DNA from: Bacillota bacterium
GTDB taxonomy: Bacteria; Bacillota; Clostridia; Acetivibrionales; DTU013
Direction of reading: 5' to 3'
DNA length: 60,975 bases
Assembly: GCA_023439545.1 (NCBI GenBank)
Contig: JAEXNT010000009.1
Coordinates: 1-60,975, forward strand
A program made the translations under genes and the position numbers. Under the pieces are notes generated by a model, which saw nothing but the letters and a program-made list of their open reading frames with translations, ran no database searches and had not been told where the DNA came from. Positions 51,071 through 59,412 of the stretch are shown here, one piece after another; position 1 is the stretch's first letter, and the number at the start of each line of letters is the position of its first letter.

Positions 51071-51589
51071 CTACTTTTCGAGCTGCTTTCCGGCAAGCTT
51101 TATTACGATCAGTGCAAGTATCCCTCCGATGACTGCGGTCAGCAGCTGCGGCCAGCTGAAAAGATTTGTCAGCGTCACGGCGACCTGCGGTTTCATTTTG
51201 ACAACCGATGTGAAAATCGCTATAGCAGCATAAAGAAAGGCGAATTTGCAAACCGCGCCCGCCGCTACGCCCGCTATCATGTTTTTTCTGCGCAGGAGGT
51301 GGAAAGCAAGTACTATTATGAAGTTACCCAGTATTATGAATGGTGAAAATGCTATTATCAGCGGCGCTATCGCAGCCTTGTTCGTAAACGCCGAAACAAG
51401 CGGCGCAATTACTGCTATTGACGTACCGCTCCAGAATCCCGCCGTATATGTGGCTACTATAAGCACCGCGTTGACAATCGGGCCAACAATAAAATTATTG
51501 TATGGAATGAACCTCCCGAAAATCTGGAATGCGATTGCAATTGCCAGCAGTAAAGCCGTTCGTGTTAAAAACCGCGTATTGTTCTTCAT
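51071..51589 (-). CDS. ECF transporter substrate-binding (S) component
   Basis: 172 aa with about five to six hydrophobic segments and a typical S-component opening (ARTALLLAIAIAFQIFG-like: RTALLLAIAIAFQIFGRFIP). S components capture vitamins or metals for a shared ECF energising module. No riboswitch is recognised upstream, so the ligand cannot be guessed. Confidence 0.75.
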   Translation of the reverse strand: MKNNTRFLTRTALLLAIAIAFQIFGRFIPYNNFIVGPIVNAVLIVATYTAGFWSGTSIAVIAPLVSAFTNKAAIAPLIIAFSPFIILGNFIIVLAFHLLRRKNMIAGVAAGAVCKFAFLYAAIAIFTSVVKMKPQVAVTLTNLFSWPQLLTAVIGGILALIVIKLAGKQLEK

Positions 51590-51681
51590 TTCGATCCCCC
51601 GTTTGCATATCGTATTTTTCTATATTTACCCTCATTATAGCTCATTATATAAAAATAAAAAATGAAATTGCTTTAAAAAGC

Positions 51682-51707
51682 AAAAAAGACGCCTGTTCGA
51701 GGCATCT
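51682..51707 (-). terminator. Terminator after dpaB
   Basis: GATGCCT/AGGCGTC stem followed by six T residues on the minus strand, about 40 nt after the dpaB stop. Confidence 0.8.
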
Positions 51708-51748
51708 TAAATTAATTTTCTTTCATCAACTTATATAACCGTTCGGTT

Positions 51749-52327
51749 TCAATCTATTACCGGTTCGAGCTGCTTGCCATTAAGGGCGGCCTGTATAGCC
51801 GGTATGAGCAACTCGAACTTCGACATCAGGGAATTGTTTTTTTTCAGAGGATCGTCCTGACTGAACGGAACAAAGAATATATTTTTTGTATTTACCAGAA
51901 GACCTATATTTTTTGCGTTGGCTCCGAGGCCGTCATTAGTAGCCGGAGCGATAAGCAGCGGCCTTGCGTTCCTCAAATGCGCCTTGCATGCCATTGTCAC
52001 AGGCGTATCGGTAATGCCGTTCGCCAGCTTTCCGAGAGTATTTCCCGTACAGGGAGCAACGACCATAATGTCGAGCAGGGCTTTCGGTCCTATAGGTTCG
52101 GCGTCTATTATAGTTTTAATTATCGGTTTACCGCATATTGTCTCAATCCTGGATTTCCATTCATCAGCCTTTCCGAATTTGGTATCAAAACTGTCGACGG
52201 CGTAGGAAATCACAGGCAGGACATCCGCGCCTTCAGCAATGATCTTCTCAAGCTCCGGTATTACTTTTGCAAACGTGCAAAATGAGCCGGTGAATGCAAA
52301 TCCTATCTTTACATCCTGAAGCTGCAT
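51749..52327 (-). CDS. dpaB: Dipicolinate synthase subunit B
   Basis: 192 aa flavoprotein-like subunit (opening IGFAFTGSFCTFAKVIPELEKI; VVAPCTGNTLGKLANGITDTPV). With DpaA it makes dipicolinic acid in the mother cell for the spore core. Starts 3 nt after dpaA ends. Confidence 0.92.
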   Translation of the reverse strand: MQLQDVKIGFAFTGSFCTFAKVIPELEKIIAEGADVLPVISYAVDSFDTKFGKADEWKSRIETICGKPIIKTIIDAEPIGPKALLDIMVVAPCTGNTLGKLANGITDTPVTMACKAHLRNARPLLIAPATNDGLGANAKNIGLLVNTKNIFFVPFSQDDPLKKNNSLMSKFELLIPAIQAALNGKQLEPVID

Positions 52328-52330
52328 GTT

Positions 52331-53203
52331 TTACACCCCCAACTCCTCAATAATATTGTAAATGGTCTGTTTTATGTAACCGGCAGCTGTTACCGGAGCA
52401 ACCTTCCCCGGAAGGGACAAAGCCCAGATCACCTTAATGCCGAGTTCTTTCGCCCTTTCAAAATCAACTCCCCCCGGCTTTGAAGCAAGATCGATGATAA
52501 GGCAGTCTTTGCCGAGCCTTTCGAGCATTTCGGAATCCAGGAGCTTATATGGAATGGTGTTATATATAACAGCCATATCTCCGATCACATTTTTAAGTTC
52601 ATTTATGTACACGGGCTTATATCCATACGCTTTGATCCAAGCGATATCGGAATATTTTCTTGCTTCCACGTATATGTCCGCCCCGATGCCCGCCAGCATT
52701 TTCGAAAGTGTCTTTCCAACCCTGCCATAACCAAGCACCAATATTTTACTGCCGTTAAGCGTCACCGGCAATTCCTCCATTGCGATCTGAATAGCCCCCT
52801 CGGCAGTCGGAATTGCATTGAGTACAGCCATTTCCTCGCGTTCGAGTATGTCGATGGCATATACGTTATATGCCTTTGCCATCTGAGAGGCCTTTTCACT
52901 TATTCTGCCTGCTATAAAGAGTTGATTCTTCTTCATTATCCTGAAAACTTCGTTCATATGTATTTTTTCACTGTGGAAAGGTGCATTAAAGTTTTCATTG
53001 TCATTCGAACAGGGTAATGGTCCAATAATTATTTCAGAATCGTCGATTGCTTCCTCAAGATCCTTATTTTCGGCAATCGTTGATTCAAAACCGGCGTTTT
53101 TGAAACCGAAGATATTCACCTCGTTGCCATCCGAATGGATAGCCTCCGCAAGTTTAACATTTCTCAAGTCTCCACCGATCACCGTGTATTTTAGCAGGCT
53201 CAT
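52331..53203 (-). CDS. dpaA: Dipicolinate synthase subunit A
   Basis: About 290 aa. N-terminal domain opening YTVIGGDLRNVKLAEAI and a Rossmann NAD(P) motif ILVLGYGRVGKTLSKML, followed by the C-terminal LASKPGGVDFERAKELG. ATG at 53203 with GGAGGG upstream is preferred over the in-frame codon at 53233. Expressed late in sporulation from the mother cell in relatives; paired palindromic sites lie upstream. Confidence 0.92.
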   Translation of the reverse strand: MSLLKYTVIGGDLRNVKLAEAIHSDGNEVNIFGFKNAGFESTIAENKDLEEAIDDSEIIIGPLPCSNDNENFNAPFHSEKIHMNEVFRIMKKNQLFIAGRISEKASQMAKAYNVYAIDILEREEMAVLNAIPTAEGAIQIAMEELPVTLNGSKILVLGYGRVGKTLSKMLAGIGADIYVEARKYSDIAWIKAYGYKPVYINELKNVIGDMAVIYNTIPYKLLDSEMLERLGKDCLIIDLASKPGGVDFERAKELGIKVIWALSLPGKVAPVTAAGYIKQTIYNIIEELGV

Positions 53204-53279
53204 ACGATTATCCCTCCAGCGCTTTCCGGCCACACTTTATTTTATGTTTATCTGGGTTAACAAGTGCTTGTATCTGCTA

Positions 53280-53354
53280 TGCTTATTAAGTAAGCACATA
53301 AGCTTCATCTGTCTGCCATTGATGAAATCAATTGCTTTGCTTATTGCGTAAGCA
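53280..53354. repeat. Paired palindromic direct repeats upstream of dpaA
   Basis: TGCTTATTAAGTAAGCA (53280-53296) and TGCTTATTGCGTAAGCA (53338-53354) share the palindrome TGCTTA-N5-TAAGCA. Each sits in a repeated segment of about 32 nt continuing CAT(A/G)AGCTTCAT. Start-to-start distance is 58 nt. Confidence 0.7.
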
Positions 53355-53415
53355 CATGAGCTTCATTCAGCCACAATTGATCCAACCGCAGTTTCCCCTG
53401 CTCCATAATAAGCGA

Positions 53416-53448
53416 AAATATCCCGGAGTGTGCTCTTTCGGGATATTT
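53416..53448 (-). terminator. Terminator of the M16 peptidase gene
   Basis: AAATATCCCG/CGGGATATTT hairpin with a T-rich trailer on the minus strand, 32 nt after the stop codon. Confidence 0.65.
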
Positions 53449-53480
53449 CACATGCTTTGTTATTTTATTCGTTTTTAGGA

Positions 53481-54716
53481 TCAGCCCGGCTGTTTTACGT
53501 TTCCGACTATCGATATTCCCTTCTTATCCATGACAAAAACGTCTTTTATGATACTGTTAACGGCTTCCATCGAGATCTCCCCGATCTTTTTCAATATCTC
53601 GTCTGGAGAATTTATATAACCGAGAAGCAATTCGGACTTACCTATGCTGTTCATCCTGCTGCTGGTGCTCTCCAGGCCAAGGATATAATTACCCTTGAGC
53701 TGTTCCTTTGACTTTTGGAGTTCCTGCTCGGTAAAACCTTTTTTTAGCACCATTCTGATCTCTTCATAGATCAGTTCCGTCACATTCCCGAGATTTTCAG
53801 GCTTCATACCGGCGTAGACTGTAAACAGGCCCGCATCGTTGTAAGTGGTCGGGTACGAATATATTGAATAAACAAGGCCCTTCTTTTCGCGTATCTTCTG
53901 AAAAAGCCTGGAGCTCATTCCCCCGCCGAGGATATTGTTTATGGCGAGCAGCGGGTACACTTTATCGTCCCCGTTTTTTATACCTTCAAAGCCGATACAG
54001 ATATGCACCTGTTCGGTGTCTTTTTCGCGGACGCTGATCTCGGACTTGAATTCTACGGCCGGCTTGCCGTTTTTCGGATCTGCCTTCGATTTCCATTCTC
54101 CCATGTATCTTTCGAGGAGTTCCTTCAGCCTGTCCTCATAATAATTTCCGGCTACCGATATGACTATGTTTTCAGGCACATAGTACTCGTCCACATAGCC
54201 GGTCAATACGTCGCTGTTGATCCCCCTCAGCGATTTGGCGGTTCCGAGTATGGGATACCCGATGGGATTGCCTCCCCATACCGTTTCGGTCAGTATGTCA
54301 TGTACAAGCTCCTCGGGAGAATCCTCGTACATTCCTATTTCCTCAAGGATGACCTTTTTCTCGAGCGCCATATCCTTGGGAGAGAAAACCGAGTGGAGCA
54401 GCATATCGCTCAAAACGTCGACTGCGATCTCGATATGCTCGTCCAGTGTTTTGGCATAAAAGCAGGTACATTCCTTTCCAGTAAACGCGTTCAGCTGGCC
54501 GCCTATATTGTCGATGCTCCCGGCGATTTCCGCTGCGCTTCTTTTTTCCGTACCTTTGAAAAGCATGTGTTCTATAAAGTGCGAAACCCCGTTATTACGC
54601 AGATTCTCATTCTGTGAGCCCGTTCCTACCCATATACCTATCGATACCGAACGCACGTATGGTATGTTTTCACAAACGACTCTGATCCCGTTTCGGAGTT
54701 TGAATTTATTCAGCAT
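53481..54716 (-). CDS. M16 family zinc peptidase (processing-protease-like)
   Basis: About 411 aa. Inverted zinc motif HFIEHMLFKG with a downstream Glu in the ALEKKVILEEIGMYEDSPEE region; the second M16 half includes GGGMSSRLFQKIREKKGLVYSI. Position beside pnp matches B. subtilis YmxG/MlpA. ATG at 54716 has AGGAGGT upstream. Probably a cytoplasmic peptidase. Confidence 0.9.
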   Translation of the reverse strand: MLNKFKLRNGIRVVCENIPYVRSVSIGIWVGTGSQNENLRNNGVSHFIEHMLFKGTEKRSAAEIAGSIDNIGGQLNAFTGKECTCFYAKTLDEHIEIAVDVLSDMLLHSVFSPKDMALEKKVILEEIGMYEDSPEELVHDILTETVWGGNPIGYPILGTAKSLRGINSDVLTGYVDEYYVPENIVISVAGNYYEDRLKELLERYMGEWKSKADPKNGKPAVEFKSEISVREKDTEQVHICIGFEGIKNGDDKVYPLLAINNILGGGMSSRLFQKIREKKGLVYSIYSYPTTYNDAGLFTVYAGMKPENLGNVTELIYEEIRMVLKKGFTEQELQKSKEQLKGNYILGLESTSSRMNSIGKSELLLGYINSPDEILKKIGEISMEAVNSIIKDVFVMDKKGISIVGNVKQPG

Positions 54717-54753
54717 AAGACCTCCTGTCAGCCGGCTCCCAAGTAAACCGTAC

Positions 54754-54788
54754 AAAAAAGGACGGTTACAGCAGATGTTGATCCGTCC
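54754..54788 (-). terminator. Terminator after pnp
   Basis: GGACGG/CCGTCC stem followed by TTTTTT on the minus strand. Confidence 0.8.
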
Positions 54789-54810
54789 GCAGCCGTCCTC
54801 TAATAACTAC

Positions 54811-56919
54811 TTATTGTGCATCGGCATTGTTCTCGAGTAGGGCATCCTTCCTTGAAAGATTGATACGGCCCTGTTTGTCGACTTCGATAACCTTTACGAG
54901 CATTTCATCGCCGACCTTGCATACATCTTCCACCTTCTCGACTCTCTTCTTGTCGAGCTTGGATATGTGCACGAGGCCTTCCTTACCGGGCGCAAATTCT
55001 ACGAAGGCGCCGAAGGTCATCAGTCTGGTCACCTTTCCCATGAATACCTGTCCGGGCTGCACGTCCTTTGCAATAGCCTCTATTATAGCGAGCGCCCTTC
55101 TGCCGGCCGCTTCATCGGCGGTAGCTACGAACACTCTTCCGTCGTCTTCTATATCGATCTTGACGCCTGTCTCATCGATGATCTTGTTGATCACTTTACC
55201 GCCAGGTCCGATTACATCCCTTATCTTGTCTGGATCTATATTCATCGTGAACATCTTGGGAGCGTAGGGCGACAGTGTATTTCTCGGCTCTGCTATAACA
55301 GGCAGAATGATTTCGTCGAGTATTTGGAAGCGTCCCTTTTTTGTAAGAGCGAACGCCTGCTTGATGATCTCGTATGTGAGGCCTGTTACCTTGATATCCA
55401 TCTGTATGGCAGTTATGCCCTTCTTCGTACCTGCTACCTTAAAGTCCATATCTCCAAAAAAGTCTTCGATGCCCTGAATATCCATAAATGTGATGAATCT
55501 ATCCGGATTCTCGTCGTCGATTACCAGACCTGATGAAATACCTGCTACAGGAGCCTTTATCGGCACGCCTGCATCCATCAGCGCAAGAGTGCTGCCGCAG
55601 ACGCTGCCCTGCGACGTCGAACCGTTAGACATCAGTACTTCTGAAACGAGCCTGATGGCGTACGGGAAATCGTCCTCGCTCGGGATAACCGGTTCAAGCG
55701 CTCTCTCTGCAAGCGCTCCGTGACCGATCTCTCTTCTTCCGGGACCCCTGGAGGTCTTGGCTTCGCCGACGCTGTAACCGGGGAAATTGTAGTGGTGCAT
55801 GTATCTCTTGGTTTCTTCGAGGTCGACTCCATCGAGCTTCTGTATCTCGCCTATACCGCCGAGAGTCAAAGTAGTGAGCACCTGCGTCTGGCCTCTCTGG
55901 AAGAGTCCTGAACCATGAGTCCTCGGAAGTATCGAAACATCAGCCGACATTGGCCTGATCTCGTCGAGTCTCCTTCCGTCAACCCTCTTGCCTTCGTCGA
56001 GAATATATTTTCTTACTACCTTCTTTTCGAGCTTGTATATGGCTTCCGCAATTACAGAGGTCTTTTCCGGGAAGGTTTCCGCGAGCGCCTGCTGCACCTC
56101 TTCCGTCAACGCCGCAATATTTGTATCCCTGACTGTCTTGTCGTCGGTGAGCACTGCCTGGCGCATCTTCTCGTACGCGATTCCCTTGACCGCGTCGAAT
56201 ATCTCCTGCGGTACATCGGCTGAAGTGTATTCGAATTTCGGTTTGCCTACTTCCGCAACTATACTCTTTATGAATGCAGCAATCTTTTTGATTTCCTGAT
56301 GTCCCTTTATAACCGCGTCGAACATTACGTCGTCGGGCACTTCCCTTGCTCCGGCCTCGATCATTGTGATCTTCTCTTCGGTACCTGCCAGCGTTACATA
56401 CATATCGCTCTTTTCTCTCTGAGCGGTATTGGGGTTGATTATTACCTCACCGTCGACAAGACCGAGTACAACTCCGCCTATCGGACCGTTGAAAGGTATA
56501 TCCGAAACGCTCAGGGCAACCGATGCGCCTATCATTGCAGCAATTTCCGGTGAATTGTCCTGGTCGACAGACATGACTGTGTTGACAACTGCGACGTCAT
56601 TTCGCAGATCCTTCGGGAATAGCGGGCGGATCGGCCTGTCTATGACCCTTGACGTAAGTATAGCCTTTTCGGAAGGCTTTCCTTCTCTCTTGATGAACCC
56701 GCCGGGTATCTTGCCAACAGCATAGAGTCTCTCCTCATAATCCACGCTGAGCGGGAAGAAGTCGATACCTTCCCTCGGCGAAGTCGAAGCGGTGGCCGTC
56801 GACATTATGACCGTATCCCCATACCTTACCATAGCAGAGCCGTTAGCCAGCTGAGCCAGTTTGCCGGTTTCGACGGTAAGCGTCCTTCCGGCCAGTTCCA
56901 TTGTGAATTTCTTTTGCAT
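54811..56919 (-). CDS. pnp: Polyribonucleotide nucleotidyltransferase
   Basis: About 702 aa. Two RNase PH domains, KH domain (GPGGKVINKIIDETGVKIDIEDDG) and C-terminal S1 domain (GQVFMGKVTRLMTFGAFVEFAPGKEGLVHISKL) are complete. It degrades RNA phosphorolytically from the 3' end. ATG at 56919 has GAGGAGG upstream. Forms the usual rpsO-pnp pair. Confidence 0.95.
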   Translation of the reverse strand: MQKKFTMELAGRTLTVETGKLAQLANGSAMVRYGDTVIMSTATASTSPREGIDFFPLSVDYEERLYAVGKIPGGFIKREGKPSEKAILTSRVIDRPIRPLFPKDLRNDVAVVNTVMSVDQDNSPEIAAMIGASVALSVSDIPFNGPIGGVVLGLVDGEVIINPNTAQREKSDMYVTLAGTEEKITMIEAGAREVPDDVMFDAVIKGHQEIKKIAAFIKSIVAEVGKPKFEYTSADVPQEIFDAVKGIAYEKMRQAVLTDDKTVRDTNIAALTEEVQQALAETFPEKTSVIAEAIYKLEKKVVRKYILDEGKRVDGRRLDEIRPMSADVSILPRTHGSGLFQRGQTQVLTTLTLGGIGEIQKLDGVDLEETKRYMHHYNFPGYSVGEAKTSRGPGRREIGHGALAERALEPVIPSEDDFPYAIRLVSEVLMSNGSTSQGSVCGSTLALMDAGVPIKAPVAGISSGLVIDDENPDRFITFMDIQGIEDFFGDMDFKVAGTKKGITAIQMDIKVTGLTYEIIKQAFALTKKGRFQILDEIILPVIAEPRNTLSPYAPKMFTMNIDPDKIRDVIGPGGKVINKIIDETGVKIDIEDDGRVFVATADEAAGRRALAIIEAIAKDVQPGQVFMGKVTRLMTFGAFVEFAPGKEGLVHISKLDKKRVEKVEDVCKVGDEMLVKVIEVDKQGRINLSRKDALLENNADAQ

Positions 56920-56958
56920 AAATTGCCTCCTCTTTTTTTGCTGCAATACGTAAAGGAG

Positions 56959-57048
56959 GCAGATTACAGAAAACGGACACCAGAAACCGTATGCGGGCGA
57001 TCACAAACAAAAAAGGATCACTTACGGGTTCTGGTCTCTGTTCTCTGC
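56959..57048 (-). promoter_or_regulatory. Structured pnp leader
   Basis: In the pnp 5' region, GCAGA and ACCAGAACCC (57048-57026) are complementary to GGTTTCTGGT and TCTGC (56988-56959), forming a long imperfect hairpin. A leader hairpin that controls pnp mRNA by processing is known in enterobacteria; function here is inferred. Confidence 0.5.
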
Positions 57049-57112
57049 TTACCGCGACTTCTTTACGCTGCAGATTAATTTTTTCTTTTATTAGTATTGC
57101 ACCGTTATGTAA

Positions 57113-57147
57113 AAATAATGAGCGGGATACCCCGCCCATCATTATTT
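57113..57147 (-). terminator. Terminator of rpsO
   Basis: AATAATGATGGGCGGG pairs with CCCGCTCATTATT and ends in TTTTTA; the 5' arm includes the rpsO stop codon. Confidence 0.75.
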
Positions 57148-57405
57148 CCTCAAATTGAGTTTTTCAACGATTGCACGATACCTTTCGATATCCTTTTCCT
57201 GCAGATAGTTCAGCAGGCCTCTTCTCTGACCGACCATCTTTAGAAGTCCCCTTCTGGAATGGTGATCCTTTTTGTGATCCTTGAGGTGATCATTGAGATG
57301 GTTGATCCTCTCTGTGAGGATAGCTACCTGTACTTCCGGCGATCCTGTATCACCGTCGTGCAGCTTGTACTTCTCGATGATTTCCGTTTTTTGTTCCTTT
57401 ACCAT
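57142..57405 (-). CDS. rpsO: 30S ribosomal protein S15
   Basis: 87 aa, standard length; motif TGSPEVQVAILTERINHLNDHLKDHKKDHHSRRGLL is the S15 signature. It binds 16S rRNA helix 22 region early in 30S assembly. AAGGAGG precedes the ATG. A short leader upstream could host S15 autoregulation but no defined fold was recognised. Confidence 0.95.
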   Translation of the reverse strand: MVKEQKTEIIEKYKLHDGDTGSPEVQVAILTERINHLNDHLKDHKKDHHSRRGLLKMVGQRRGLLNYLQEKDIERYRAIVEKLNLRK

Positions 57406-57531
57406 TGTATTGCCTCCTTAAATTTTTAACGCCATGAGCCAGGTAAGTGGTCGGAGCTTCCAGTAACCGGGCAGATGGTTGAATGTCGCACTGAAATATT
57501 TTAACATATCATTTCCATAATGTAAATGATT

Positions 57532-57783
57532 TTATTCAAGCTCAATTTTCTTCAAGCCGCTGTTCCCTTTTACAGCCGGCTCGTGTCCTGAAGCCGCAGG
57601 ACTCACATCGATCCTGCTATTCAAGCCTGATAATATCTCCATGCCAAGTCCCGCGATTTCCTTCACGCATCCCGCAGCCTCCGCTCTGAGGCCTGCCGTC
57701 TGCGACCTCAAAGACTCGGTCAGCCTTTCGATGACTTTATCCGCAAGCCGGATATTCAAACTCGAATAGAGAGGCTCTTCCAT
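57532..57783 (-). CDS. Hypothetical 83-aa protein
   Basis: Soluble, helical and rich in Ala, Glu and Ser (IRLADKVIERLTESLRSQT...EAAGCVKEIAGLGMEILSGL). There is no ribosome binding site before the ATG. It is divergent from the cotJ operon. Could be a small spore protein or a spurious frame; coding-like composition favours the first. Confidence 0.4.
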   Translation of the reverse strand: MEEPLYSSLNIRLADKVIERLTESLRSQTAGLRAEAAGCVKEIAGLGMEILSGLNSRIDVSPAASGHEPAVKGNSGLKKIELE

Positions 57784-57858
57784 ATAATAATTTATTTGAA
57801 CAAATTTATGTTAACAAGAATATTATATACAAAAAGTATTTTACAAGGAGGGAGCCTG

Positions 57859-58119
57859 ATGAAATCTAACGAAATAATGCCGGCCGCACTTGAAAACATC
57901 CCCGGATCCAAAGTCGCAGCCGCTGAAACCATCGATATGTGTAAAATGCAATTCTATAACCCGATGCCTATCGTAGGGGCCAGGCTGACTTTTGCCTATG
58001 TTCCCTTTCAGTGCCTTTGCTGCCTCTATCCGCCTGAAGTCGGTCTGAGACAGGGCACCATCTTTCCGGAGCTAGACAGGCCTTACGGAGCAGACCCCGT
58101 GTATACGGTCGATGGGTGA
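57859..58119 (+). CDS. cotJA: Spore coat protein CotJA
   Basis: 86 aa. Contains the CotJA core MPIVGARLTFAYVPFQCLCCLYPPEVGLRQGTIFPEL, rich in Cys and Pro. First gene of cotJABC, transcribed in the mother cell in Bacillus. ATG at 57859 with AAGGAGGGAG upstream; an earlier in-frame codon at 57796 lacks one. Confidence 0.9.
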   Translation: MKSNEIMPAALENIPGSKVAAAETIDMCKMQFYNPMPIVGARLTFAYVPFQCLCCLYPPEVGLRQGTIFPELDRPYGADPVYTVDG

Positions 58120-58167
58120 GCCCGTGTATTCCGGTTCCATGCAGGTATGAATGAGGGAGGTGTTTAT

Positions 58168-58416
58168 ATGAACGAAGCAAGGGATAGAATGCTCAAAGAA
58201 TTAATGGCTTTGGACTTTATGTCTATAGAACTGAATCTTTATCTTAATACGCACCCGTATGATCAGAGAGCAGTTATGGTTTTTATCGATAATGCCCGGA
58301 GGGCTAAAATGGCCAGAGAAAACTTTGAACGTATGTATGGCCCTCTGATGGCAAGAGCCAGCAATTCCTTCCCCTGGCCCTGGATCGAAAATCCCTGGCC
58401 GTGGGATGTACAGTAG
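58168..58416 (+). CDS. cotJB: Spore coat protein CotJB
   Basis: 82 aa. CotJB family: MLKELMALDFMSIELNLYLNTHPYDQRA and a Trp/Pro-rich tail (FPWPWIENPWPWDV). GGGAGGTG precedes the ATG at 58168. Forms a coat layer with CotJA and CotJC. Confidence 0.9.
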   Translation: MNEARDRMLKELMALDFMSIELNLYLNTHPYDQRAVMVFIDNARRAKMARENFERMYGPLMARASNSFPWPWIENPWPWDVQ

Positions 58417-58468
58417 GATATGGAAATCTGCTTTTCCCTTTATATTTCTGAATAAGGAGGTCGTGTAA

Positions 58469-59308
58469 ATGTGGGTCTATGATAAAAAACTTGAATATCC
58501 CGTTAAAATAAAAAATTGCAACCCAAAGCTTGCAAAATATGTTATCACACAATACGGCGGACCCGACGGCGAGCTTGCCGCATCGCTCAGATACCTGAGC
58601 CAGCGGTTCAGCATGCCCCTGGAGGTTGCCAAGGCTACGCTAAACGATATAGGTACGGAAGAAATGGCGCATCTCGAGATCGTTGGCGCCATAGTGCATC
58701 AGCTTACGAAGGACGTCCCGCCCAAGGTACTTGAAAAGGAAGGTCTCGGAGGTTATTTCGCCGATCACGATCGCGGCGTGTATCCTGTAAACGGTTCCGG
58801 AGTTCCTTTCACTGCAGCTTACATTGCTGTCAAGGGTGATCCCGTGGCCGATCTGGTTGAAGATCTTGCCGCCGAACAAAAAGCGCGCGCAACCTATGAA
58901 AACCTTATAAATATGTCTGATGATCCGGATGTAATCGATCCTCTGCGATTCCTCAGGGAACGTGAAGTGGTACATTTCCAGCGTTTCGGCGAAGTATTGC
59001 GTATCGTTCAGGAAAAGCTCAACGAAAAGCCTTATTTTGTTAACAAGCCCAATTTTATGAATGTAAGCCCGGCTGCCGCAAATGTAAGTCCCATGACCGG
59101 CGTAAGCCCTGTATCCAACGTCAGCCCGGCGGCTGTAAGCCCGATTTCGAATGTGAGTCCGATCTCAAACGTAAGCCCTGCGACCAATGTAAGTCCCGCA
59201 TCCATGGGGAAGCCTTCTTTCGTAAGTCCGGCTGAAACCGAAAAAATACCGTCTTTCATGAACCCATTTACCGGCGTGAGTCCGGAAGCTACGGGTAAAA
59301 AGAAATAA
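58469..59308 (+). CDS. cotJC: Spore coat protein CotJC, manganese-catalase family, with VSP-repeat tail
   Basis: 279 aa. Residues 1-190 are the CotJC/Mn-catalase ferritin-like domain, with metal-ligand candidates Glu35, Glu65-His69 region (EEMAHLE), Glu136 and Glu166/His170 region (REVVHFQRF). Residues about 198-275 are an added low-complexity tail of roughly ten VSP tripeptides, often NVSP, spaced by Ala/Ser/Met/Thr. Usual CotJC proteins end near residue 190. The tail is probably extracoat or cross-linking material. GGAGGT precedes the ATG. Confidence 0.92.
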   Translation: MWVYDKKLEYPVKIKNCNPKLAKYVITQYGGPDGELAASLRYLSQRFSMPLEVAKATLNDIGTEEMAHLEIVGAIVHQLTKDVPPKVLEKEGLGGYFADHDRGVYPVNGSGVPFTAAYIAVKGDPVADLVEDLAAEQKARATYENLINMSDDPDVIDPLRFLREREVVHFQRFGEVLRIVQEKLNEKPYFVNKPNFMNVSPAAANVSPMTGVSPVSNVSPAAVSPISNVSPISNVSPATNVSPASMGKPSFVSPAETEKIPSFMNPFTGVSPEATGKKK

Positions 59309-59345
59309 TCTCTTTTTTGTCAGTTCGGTTCCTTAATGTATAAAG

Positions 59346-59372
59346 TCAGGTGGGGTGCAGTTCCCCGCCTGA
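59346..59372 (+). terminator. Hairpin after cotJC
   Basis: TCAGGTGGGG/CCCCGCCTGA stem without a T-run; weak or bidirectional terminator between convergent genes. Confidence 0.4.
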
Positions 59373-59412
59373 TGATCCCTTGAAATTAGCATACAAATAT
59401 ATACCGCTTGCC

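Noticed and set aside
59032..59259. Antisense frame with GLT repeats opposite the CotJC tail
   Set aside because: The repetition merely mirrors the VSP repeats of cotJC.
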